Assembly (NCBI RefSeq): GCF_000003815.2
Contig: NC_049979.1
Coordinates: forward strand, 14,293,307 to 14,357,306
Direction: 5' to 3'
Length of the DNA: 64,000 bases
Source: Branchiostoma floridae
Lineage: Eukaryota > Chordata > Leptocardii > Amphioxiformes > Branchiostomatidae
Shown here: positions 23,014 to 35,000 of the stretch, in pieces
Numbering within the stretch: the first letter of the stretch is position 1
Layout: every line of letters begins with the position of its first letter
The notes under the pieces: model-generated
Databases searched by the model: none
Seen by the model: only the letters and a program-made list of their open reading frames with translations
Told to the model about the DNA's origin: nothing
Translations under genes and position numbers: made by a program

Positions 23014-26000
23014 TCATCTAGCAGCTGGTCTGATGACTTTAGCCCCCTTGCTCTTGAACACAAACATGCAGGGTTTTCCTTCTGCTGCAAGCTGTGCTCG
23101 CACTGACTGGGGGAAGGCATTGTCTGGTATCTGGGTCTCTGTAACAATACATCAAAGCCGAGTGTTAATCATGTTGGCTTAATGGTTTGGATTTGTAGGT
23201 ACATTTGAATCTTCATTTTCTCAAAACCCCAATTAGTAACAAAGTACAATAATTAACACACTAAAAATATAAATGGCAAAATAAAGTACGAGTGCACAAT
23301 TTACTTTAGTGATACTAGTGCTTAAAACTGCATTAATAAGACGAAGGGTGTTATGTCGTACATTTGCTGTAATGTATCAACAAAGGAGGGATATTGAATG
23401 GTTGTGACTTGCCTTCTCCTTTTACGACTTGCACCAGTTTGAAGTTATCTGCATTTGCCAGCTTAAACTTATGGCTGATCATGGAACCTGCAGAGCAAAA
23501 AAGGAACAACAGTCATTCACAACAGCAATCACACCAGAAGATTTCAAACATTGGAAATAAACATTTGAGCAAAACACGGTTTCTATCATATCTTGAAAGT
23601 AAGCACATTAGTATGAACTTACAGACTTCCTTGGCAGTCATGTCCTGCCGAACAGGCAGCGTCTTGTTCACGATGGTGCCGTGGTTGTGGTTGAAGATGG
23701 CAATCTTCATGAACCCCTGCACATCACTCACACTGGGCACTCTCTACAACACATGGAGAACACAACAGTCTTAACCAATCCACAGATGTTGCATCAAATT
23801 AGGGACAAAAAAAAAACTGAAAAAATGCCCTCTTTTTCCACTGAATTCCACACAATGGTTCAGACGTGACCTACCTCCCTGCTACTGGTGGTTGGTTCAG
23901 TGTTCTCCAGGTTCTTGAGCACATGGATGGCACTACTGAGGGTGGTGAGGTAGTACCCCCCCTCCCCGTTCACCAGGTGTGGGTTCAGCAGGCTCCACAT
24001 GTACTCTGCCTCTATCTCCGCATGGATCAGGTTACAGTGGGCCAGTACATAGATGAAGACAGGGAGGAAATCTGCAAAAAACACCAATTCAGAACATCAT
24101 TAGGATTCTATGGGACTCAAAACTTAACATGTTCTGCTGGACCTGGTCACCAGTGCCCAAGATTGCAGAAGTAACAGCATAAGAAGGGAGGGAACATTTT
24201 GAGCAATTTTCAAAAGCATGAGTGAAGAGAACCTCCACTCACCATCAGCTCCCATAGACAGTGTGCTGCTCTCCTTGCTGCTGGTATCCTTTACACTGTT
24301 GTATATGGATGACACGGCAGCCAGGAGATACTCCAGCTTCTTGGGTGGGGAGTGCTCCTGCTCCATACAGTGGAGGAAATCTCGGATCACATCCAGACTG
24401 GAGCCAGTGGGGGGAACAATGCTGGCCTGTCAAACAGAAGAAATAAGGTCAATATATGAAACAATAAGCCTCTGATTATATTTAGCCAAATTTAAAGCAC
24501 AACCTGAACTAAAAAGGAGAGATTCTTCCCTTAGATCAAGAGAATCATGAACTTCAGGAAGGCAAATTCAAATATCTACCTTAAGAAATCAAGTTACAGG
24601 ATTGGGAATATTGTTCCCTACCTTAACTCCAAGTTCCTCAGGTGTTTGTCGTCTGGCAGCCTTCATGTTTCTTGTGAGAGTGTCCAGATCCCCTGACCTG
24701 GTGTATTGCTGGATGTAACACTTGTATATGTGCAACCTGAGATGTTTCAGTACACACTCAAACAGGGCACCTTCAATGATGGTGTCCAGAGGCAGGGGGT
24801 TCCTACGGTCATGCTGCAATAAAGCAATTATAGATCTTAATAGGCCATACAATGTGCTGTAATTGTACTAAGGAAAGATAACTTGTGTTCAAATTTACCA
24901 AAACTAACTTAAGATGACAACATGGCCGTACCTTCTGCTGTTCCTTGTGTATGAGTTCGTCCAGGTTGGCCTCCCCCTGGGTCAGCAGGAAGTTCTTCAT
25001 CCCACTCATGAACTGTCGCACCTATCCAGGGGACACAAGTCATGTCAAACTTTAGTACTAAGTCATAACTAGAATAAACATGAGAAGTACTCATGAGAAG
25101 GAAAGAATTAACAGAGAGCAGCTACTCACAGCTCATGATTGTCCCCTGCATCCTCTCGTTAGTCAGTCAGACTGAATCAGAGAATGACTTCAGGTGTATC
25201 TGAGCCTGACCACCCCCATATAGCCTCACTTGGTAGCTCCCAAAGTTGAAAGGTCACGGGTTACCCATGATTCCTCGCCGCGCATGCGCATCAGTCTAAT
25301 TTTTTGAGCGATACTGAAAACACCCCCTGTAGTTTCCAGCTCCGGTTTTGGGGTCCCAGCGCGTTTTTTGGGACCCGGACACGACTTTCTTCGAAGACTT
25401 CGGCGGCTCGGCGATTTTCTACGGGCGGCGCAGGAGTTTTTAGCGGCTTTTGCAGCGACGGGGGCCGCAAGAGCTCCGAACAAGTTCGTCAACATGTGCG
25501 CCGAGGGTCGGCGCCATTACTATCGTCAGTCTTCAACGTCGACTTCTACGCCAGTTTGGGCGTTTTGGGTGCTCTTTCGGGGGTACTCAAGCGATGGAGT
25601 TCGAGGTCTCTCGTTCGGGAAGGTTGTCGAGCTTGCTCCGACCGCGAACCGAGAAGGGTGGCGCCAAGAAGAAGTTGAGAAGTTGGCGCCAAGAACGAAG
25701 AAGAAGGTGGCGACATCGCTATCGGCGGCCACAAAGAAGATGAAGACGACAGGGCTGGCGTCAGCGAAGTTTCACCGGCTGCTAGCAGCGATGTACGTAT
25801 TTTTCTGTATTTATTTCAGAAACGCTGGTGGCTTTTCAAGATAGTTGAGGACGCAGTTTTGTCAACCTATGCCGGGATCCGGCGTGCTCCGTCTCCATTG
25901 GGTGCCGTTCCAGAGAAGCAACGGCGACGTGACGTGGCTGTCCACAACTTGCGACGAGACTACTACGACGAGACAGCAGGAGCGTTAGCGGCTGCTGGGA

Positions 26001-29000
26001 CGACAGTGTCTTCGCGGGTGCAGCTAGGCCCGATGAAGAAGTCAGTCAGGCACCTTGTGTTGCTGACGACTTGGTGGTTGAAGAGAAGATGTCCTTTGAA
26101 CACGACAAGCCCTGTCGTGGCAACGACTTGGAGACTTCACAACAGCTCGCCGAACAACGCTTGTCCACGTTGGCGGTGCTGACTTCAACTACACAGCATC
26201 AAGAGCGGTAGTCAGCTGCTTTTACATGAAGCAGGGTGAGCTCTTTGTTCTCACATTTATGTTTCAATGTACTTGTACAATGTTTCAATTTTTTAGTGGC
26301 AGGTTGGAAAACCTTTTGTTTAACAAAATAATGAATTAACCTAGGCAGTTAATTCAGTTGTGGTAGTTTTTTGAACAACTACAGTTTTCAGTGTTGTACT
26401 TTTGAACAACTATGTTTGTTATGTATGATTGCTAGGACAGTTCTTACTTCCTAGGCTCAGTTCTTGCCCAACTGTCTTGCACATGTGGGTTTTATGTGAG
26501 TTTTTCCCAGGGTGTTTGGGATTTTTTTCTTAGATCCTATGTTCCCTCGATCTGGGATAAAGGTCGTCGACTTGGCCTCAGAGACTAGGCCCATTCCGGA
26601 ATGTTGACAAGCATCTAACAAGTCAACAGCTAGACGCAGATGTGGTTACAGCATCGGCCACATGTCGTCGAGCAGAGACGCTCTACTACAACTACTTGCA
26701 GGGGCCAAGCTACTGTCTGGGTGGTTCTCGTCAGTACTGCACAGCAGTCTTTCTCAACTCTTCAGCAGTGAGGTCGGACAATTAGCTGACGCATCTCCGA
26801 CAAGAGAGACACTTAGGTGTTCAACCATCCATCAACCTGTACTCTACAGTATGCGGCTTCTGCGCAGGGGCAGACTAGTCCACTTCCTACGGCGGTGGCG
26901 GCAGGCGTCTGTAGATCCCAGGACCCTACAGTGTGTGAAGGGGTACAAGTGGGAGCAGTTCGCCACAAGACGGTGTGGCTTCTTCTTTCCTTCCACAGGT
27001 TACCCCACACGAGTGTGGTAGGTAAGAACTTGCTTACCAGGGGTGTGATGGAACTACTTCCGTATCACCCGTTTACTTTTTCTTGCCTTTTAGACAAGTT
27101 TTTTCTACAGGTTCGTCTTTAGGATGCCAAGTTGGGTGTTCCTGAACACCTCATCCAGCCGGGAGGCTAAGTGGGGAAGGTCATCAGAAGGATGCTTCTT
27201 CACATCCCAGACGTAGAGAACCGGCATCGCTGGGGGTTCCAGCGGGCGTTTCTTCCGGCTCGTTGTCTCCTTATTGGAGTCCCAACGACGCACAGCCTTC
27301 AGTTTTGAAGGTGTTCATCCCTGAACTGAGTGGATGTTGGTCCTGGTCTGGAGGGCTACATGGACGATGGCAACTGTTGACAACTAGGGTCTGGAGCTGC
27401 TCTCACCTTGGTTCTTCCCGAGCAGAGACAGCGCAGATCATCTTATCGTCTTTCTGGACGACAACTGTTGACAACTACAGTCAACAGCTGCTCTCAACCC
27501 AGGTTTCATCCCGAGCAGAGTCAACGCAGCTTTTCCCTAGAGTCGGCTTGACTCTATGCTGAGGGGAACTTGGTCTCTGACTACAAGGTGCTGGAGTCGC
27601 AGCATCTAGCAGACAACTTTCTGTCTTCAGACAGAATCATCTTGGCAGAGAAGTTGGCAGCTTGACGGGCAGAGCACAAGCCACAACAGTGTCAGTTGGC
27701 ACACAACTCTCATCTCTGCACTTCAAAAGTCTTCAGGTGTCTGCTCATCGCAGTTCCTCAAGTGACAAGAGGAACTCAGCTTCTTGGGCTGCCGTCAGAT
27801 GCAGCTCAGATACGCTGAAGTCTGGTGAAGACATCAGTTGTACAGTCACGTCTAGAGTGCAGCCCTCGGCAGTTCAACAGCATTCCCACAGGAAGACACT
27901 GGTCTGTAGAAGAGAGGTCGGCACACAGCAATCGGGACGGCAGGACACCTCATCAGTCCTTGGTTTCTACAAGGAGATGGTGAGCGGACACAGTCTGCTC
28001 CTACAACTCAACAGTGATGGCTCAACTGAATCATCCAGGAGGTGCAAGATCACGGTTTTGCTAAGGGTGATCTTCGACCTGTGGCAGTGGTACACAGACA
28101 GAGATGGTCTGTATCAGCACAGCACTCCCCAGATGGGGATATGTGTGACAGGACGTCGGCTCCCGGCATTACCTGTAGCCACGACTTGGACTCTAGATCG
28201 ACATACGTTCTTGAGTCTTCAGGCGACATTTCCACTACTCTTAAGGGGGTGGATATGTTCGGATCCTGAACAACTCCAGCTACCACTGTAGGTTGACTCT
28301 GGACCGGCTAACGTCTAGAGTTTTCAGAGTCCTTTTCTACTCGGTTGGAAGGTGGATCGGTTCACACTCCGATCAAGCCAACAACTGCAAATGGAACGAC
28401 TGAAGGCAGATGTCTGCCTTCTGCCCATTCTTCTGATTGTTTCGACAATCTGGGAGATACAACAGGATGAGGTTCACCTACTTCTCATCACTCCAGATGA
28501 GACACAGCAGTCTACTACTCACACCTGCTGGAGATGTAAGCCGAAGAACCAGTTCTGCTACTCCTTCACATCTACTGTCTACTATCTTGAGTGTGACTCA
28601 CTCAGAGGTAGAGTGGCTTCAACAAGCTGCACAGCATGTTGCCGGTGACAGTACAGTCAGTACAGACTTGTGCCAGTACTACGCAGTTTCCTGAGGGCGT
28701 ACTGGGGTTTTTGGAATACAGATTCAGTATTCCTCAACTTGTTACAACTTGAGTAGCTGGTGCAGTCAGGAGGACTAGGGTCCCTGCATCTCTAACACAC
28801 TGCTGGTTTTTCTTACAGTTCTTGTGTGGGAAGTTCTACGGTCAGGACCTTGTTCTATACAGATCTACAGATCTTCAATCTACAACGCAGAAGGTCAGCC
28901 TTTAGGAACACTCCTGCTGGTAAGGCGTTTCTTATGAGAGACGGCCAGCTTTACCTAAGTATGTTTCACATGGAACATTGGTAAAGTTTTCTAATAATGG

Positions 29001-32000
29001 TTTTTTTCCAGTGAGATCCTGTCACTTCAGCTTGTTCATTAATCATTATTTTTACTTGGCAGTAAGAGTTCCATCTCTTCCTTCTTGGAGGTCAAGTACA
29101 AGAAGAGTTTCTTGACGGATTCAGTGTCACCTTTCAATAAGTTGTTATGGTTCCATGGTAAGGTATGGTGGCACATGTTGTGTTTGCCAAGTTTTTGCCG
29201 TGGGGTAGGAGAATTCTCCAGTCCCCTCTATGGAAAGTCTAGGTGTCAACAACATCAGTCACGGTTTATGTCAGGATTGTTTGTGTGTGCTGGTTGGAGC
29301 CACATCAGGCCGTGACTCCTGCAACCTCTGTGGTATGATTTATCTCTGTTTCTACAGGAGCCAACCTTGGTCATACCCAGTTCCTGGACTCTCCACAAGA
29401 AGTGCTTCTGTGGTTGCTGCGGCAAAAGAAGAGGGGGGGGGGCTCGTTTGAGTCAACCATCTGGTCTCCCTCTGCTTATTTGTGAATACAGAAGTCATGT
29501 GATATCTTATTTCATGTGATATCTTATTTCACGTGATATCATATTTCATGTGATATCTTACATCTGTCATGTAATTTCTTCATGTGATATCTTATATTCA
29601 TGTGACATCTTCATGTGATATCCATGTGATATCTTATATTCATGTACTGGTCTTATGTCCTGGCCTCAGGCTACAAAGTCACCTGAAGTCATTCTCTGAT
29701 TCAGTCTGACTGACTAACGAGAGGATGCAGGGGACAATTAGAAATTGTACTAACCTGTGCAGGACAGGTATAATTGTCCCTGCATCCCTCGTTGTCAGGC
29801 AGACTCCCTCCCTGGCAGGTAAGGAATTTTTCTTGTTCCTGTGAAGTCCCTCCCGAGACTACTTCGGCCAGGAGTTCTACAAACAGTAGACTGATGCGCA
29901 TGCGCGGCGAGGAATCATGGGTAACCCGTGACCTTTCAACTTTGGGAGCTACCAAGTGAGGCTATATGGGGGTGGTCAGGCTCAGATACACCGGAAGTCA
30001 TTCTCTGATTCAGTCTGCCTGACAACGAGGGATGCAGGGACAATTATACCTGTCCTGCACAGGTTAGTACAATTTCTAATTTTAAATCAAAACATGATGA
30101 CTTACCAAATAACCATATCTCAGTCACAATGGTCACAGTAACTTAAACGTGAGTAGCACAATCATAAGCTTACATTTCTGATGACTACAGCAGGGTTGGT
30201 CTCAGCACTCTCCTGGGTACACTGGATGAAGTTGTCTATGGTCAGACCAAACGTGCTGTTCTTATTAGCAGCAAGCCTGCAGACATGCAACAACAAAAAT
30301 GCATTAAAATGGTACATTGTACATATAATTTCTTTATCTAGTTTGTAGTACATCTCCAATAAAGTCTGTACTCGCTAATTATGAAAACACAATGATCTGT
30401 TGTAAAAGTATTGCAGATATCAGCTTCTTTTTTTTTCATTAGCACTTCAAGACAGGAACACAAAAAAATCATCTTCAAAGTTCTTTTACGATAAAGCAAA
30501 GCAAAGCAAATGCAGATAACAGCAATAACAACAACTTACTTGATTATGTGCTCCTGTATTTTTGTAGTGGAATCTCTACTTGGTTTTCTCTTCAAATTCA
30601 GGGCAGATGCTGTATAAAAATTACAAAACATTAACATCATCATGATTAAACCTGCAGACCTTAATTATACAATTAACAGCACTCCTTGTCAATATCAAAT
30701 ATCCAGTACTACTTTTGCCATCCTTCAGAAACTTAACTACTGAATGGTTTCTAAGAAAAGTGGCAGATCAGGTGAACAAGGTAAGTTTGTTTGTTATACC
30801 TTTGATTTGCTTAAAGGCAGCATTGCCTTTGTTCCGAAGCTTCTTGGTGGGCAGGATTGTTCTGCTGGTCCTCCTGCGTCCATCAAACACGTCATCATCC
30901 GTCTCATCACTGCTGCCCTCAGGCTGGGATGGAATAAAATCAGGACATGTCATACACTGGAAATGGATGAATATAAAATATCTATATATTCTTAGGTCAA
31001 AAGATATACATTAGACATGTGTCTCTCTCTCTTTCCCTCTCTCTCTTTCAATCAGTAGTGAAATAATGTACATTGCAAGCTATGAAAAGTCAGGTTATGC
31101 AACATTAGGAAACAAAATTGCAAAGACATTATCAGGATAGTCATTATAGGCAATCACAGACAGCAAAAATAACAGAGCTTCTACCAGTCCATGCATGGGA
31201 CAAATCATTTCAGTAGCAGTGAACACAAACTTGCAGATAGCTTTACACACCTGAGTTGGGATGTGACCATTTCCTGGGCTGACCTCCTCAATTTCTGCAT
31301 ACCCGGAGGATGACATCTGGCTCCTCTTCCCGTGTGTGGAGGGTTGGTTTCCCTGGCTGTCCAGCAGCCTGGGGTAGAACGTCTGCACCTTCCCTCCATC
31401 AGACGTCTCTGACAGCATGGACCTGTTCTGTATGGACTGGTTGAGCACAGTGTCTTGTGTTCTATGGAAGGTTGCTGGTGACACTCCCAACCCCTGTCGT
31501 GGAGAGTCCTCCAGACTGCCCATCTCTGGGATGGACACAAGAGGATCAAACTCTGACCACTGGTTGGATAGGGAGCTGTGAGTTCTCTGTGTCTCCCCGT
31601 AGGACCCTGATGATGGGGTTGAGCTGGTCTGAGTCTCTTCTCCGTCGATAGATTCCACCGACAGTCCTACCCCAGGATCGCTCGTCTCCTGTTCTATACT
31701 GTTCACAAATAGTTTCTTCTTTGGTTTGGAGTAGTCGATGAGTTCTCCCTCCTGGTCAGACAGTGCATGAGGAGGAGTCTTGTAGCCGGAGTCCCTGTCA
31801 GCCTTGGTAACAGACAGGTTNNNNNNNNNNNNNNNNNNNNNNNNNNNNNNNNNNNNNNNNNNNNNNNNNNNNNNNNNNNNNNNNNNNNNNNNNNNNNNNN
31901 NNNNNNNNNNNNNNNNNNNNCTCCTCCTGGCAAACTGGGAGGAGCGGGGAGAGACACAGAGGAGTCACTTCTGTCTGTATCGTGGTGATGAGAAGTTGAC

Positions 32001-35000
32001 AGGGTAGCTGTAGTGACCACCTGTGATGTGATAGTTGTAGTAGTCTGGTACTCTGCTGGCCTGGGAGGGGCCCGTGTTGTGGGAGGGGGGATGTTCTCAC
32101 TGAAGTACACAGGGTTGAGGAACTCTAGACTTGCCTTCCTCTTGGGGCTGGGCAGGTTCTTGGTAGTTGCATAGTAATTCCTGTCTGGACTGTGTGGGGG
32201 CCAGCCCCAGGAAGCCCAGCTGGTTTGGGTTGGAGATGGCTCAGCTGTTGGCCTTGTTCTTACACTGGTCTCCAGGGCTGAACACAATAGGAGACAACCT
32301 TCAGACATTCTTCTAGACATGTCATCTAATCATAACAGCCATTCTTCTTCTGTCCATTAGAAAGCTAAGACATTTTTCACATTCGATTTGGAACAGTGAT
32401 GGTTTTGATTCAACAGTTTGGCTACCGTGATGTACTTACCTTCCAAAGACCTTTTCATCATATGAAAATCAAGACAAAACATTTCCTGTCCATATAGTAT
32501 TACTTCCTACCTTGCAGCTGTGCCTCCAGTATCCCATGTGTGTTGTAGTTTGGAGGTGGGCTGGTTCCCAGAAGGGACACATTTTTGGAGGACATGACGT
32601 CTGTCTTTGGGGACTCTTCAAGGCTGCTGTGGCTGCTCAAGGATGGCCTGAAATGAATCACCAACTCTATGACTAGGACTCATCAAAGAAAGAAAAAGAT
32701 TTCTACCTTGCATACATTATCATAGTTACAGTAACATACCTTTAACAGAGAAACCATGTTGTACTTCTTATGATATAGAAGATTACGATTTACAATACTT
32801 GCTTTATTGTCCTTTGAAGTAACATGTTTGTGATAACAAAATCATTTAATTGCATGTTCTCTATTTTCTTTAGTATAGTATGAAAACATACCTTTGGAAT
32901 AACATCAGACTTAAGAAAAAAACCTTTATCGCTGTCTTACCTTGCAATCAGGATGGGATCACTGCGTCTGTGTTGTTGTTTACGGGAAGGGGACGTGGGT
33001 GGAGGAGCAAGTAGAACTGTGGACTTGGACTGATGATATTTGGAGACCCAAAATTCTGCAAGTACCAGAGAGAAAATTAAGGGGTTGGACTTTCCATACT
33101 TTCCATACCTACTATTGTTACCGGTAATGTTGAAATTTTACTGTTCAAAGTTTTAGCAATGACCTCTTCACCACAAACTTAAAACTACCATATCTTCTGC
33201 CTTTGTTTCAACCACAAATTTAACACCATTACAAACACTCCATTTTTTCCCTACCGCAAAACTAAATCCCAGCAAACTTAAGGGCACTGACAGTAATTGA
33301 TCAACCCTCTGACAGTGGAACAAAGAAGGATTCTCATCAAGGATTGTGCATTTTTGTGAGGTAACTTAGTTATAGCAGAACACTGTATAAGCTCAACTAA
33401 CATAGCCATATGCCTTGAAGAGGACTAAGTGATTGACTTCATCAACAAGAGATATATAGAACTGGGATTAAACCATATAAAGAATAGTGTATGGAAACCC
33501 CTTTACTGGACACGCCCAAAACATCACATACCTGGACCCAGCAATGCAATGGCTGCTAGCTCTGTGTAAGTCTTTGCCTGAGCAATAGCTGTTGGAAGAC
33601 ACAACTGACAAACAAGTCCATCCCTGGAAAACAGAAAATGATTTTAGCAAATTAAGAACCAACAATAAAATGCTTTACAGAAGAGAAGACTGATACAAAT
33701 GTACTACACAAAGCATTACAGCTTCACAGGTCTTCTAGAGACAAGGCTCAGGTGGGGTTGGGGTAGGTGGTAAACATAGAAACCACAGGTACGTATTTCA
33801 AACGTGCTGCACTTTTGCCCGCCACATTCTAATTTTCTGTTAATCTTCTCACTCTCATTAGTAATAAACAACAAGTCTCTCAGACATTTTTACCCTTCCT
33901 AGCATATTTTCTTTTTCTTGAAACATTCATGCACAAAAATTGTATTGTTTGCAGTACAGGTCGGTTGAGGACAGTATCCTCCCTACAGCTTTAAGTGCGC
34001 TTTCAGGCTTCTTCCTTCTACGGGAGGCATTTAATGCAGTATCTTGGTAATAAAACTATCAGTGCCTTTCAATTCATCATACTTATTGAGTATAGAGTTG
34101 AACTATGTACCCAGTGACTACTACTCACTTGTGCTGGCAGTAATGCGCTACCAGGCTGGGGACATCTGGGAAACACCTTTCTGCCCCCTCTACCTGCAGT
34201 CCTGTAGCACACAGGCAAACATACGGTTGAGCTGAGTCAATATCATAAACTTCCACTGACTGTCGTGTATGTCAACATATCGTAAATGCCATGGGATACC
34301 AAACATTGAGTTACTACATAATACACTGCTCAAAGGGCATTTCCAATTTTAGAATAGTATTAAAATTCTCAAGCATCTATACCCATGTAATATTGTTACC
34401 TTTCCATCAGTGACATTGACGCAACCTCACATCTGGTGTTGATTGGCACATGCACATGTACCATACTAGTACTACTGTTTACTCTCTAGCTTGTATGTTT
34501 TATACTATTTGCAATATGTACATTTTGGGTGTGTGCATGTACAGAAGAAAAACAATGCAGAAGTACTACCACTTTCAAACATGAAGAGGAACACACATTC
34601 ATTAATACTAAAGTACACAGTAAAGGTATATCAATGTGAAGTGTGTGGTGCTTACCTGTTGGAGTTTTTTCTATGAGGTAGTGTACGATGTACTCTTCAA
34701 AAGACTCTGGTGCTCGGAATGACAACACCAGTGTGCCAGGCTTGGTGCCCTGACGAACCAAAAATGTCTGTAAAGGACAAAAGACTGTTAGCATCTCCTT
34801 TTGACTTATGTCTCTAAGACAGCAACACTGCTTCAACTGTTGCCACTCTGTACTGTTTTGGGATGTGCTTATACCCCTGTCACATTATCCACGATCTTCG
34901 GGCGTATTGATGGAAGATCGGCGATATATAAGATTGACAGAGGGTTGCGCATATTTTTCACCTGAAAACCGTTCCTGTCACATATAAGCCATACTTTGTA

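Noticed and set aside
25368-25844. Arg/Ser-rich frames (up to 158 codons) inside the 4.6-kb element
   Set aside because: Several overlapping frames are open only because the region is GC-rich, and no domain is recognisable.
27662-28291. 209-codon plus-strand frame in the 4.6-kb element, containing GDLRPV-like text in another frame
   Set aside because: The RT-like words are isolated; no other reverse transcriptase or recombinase motif follows.
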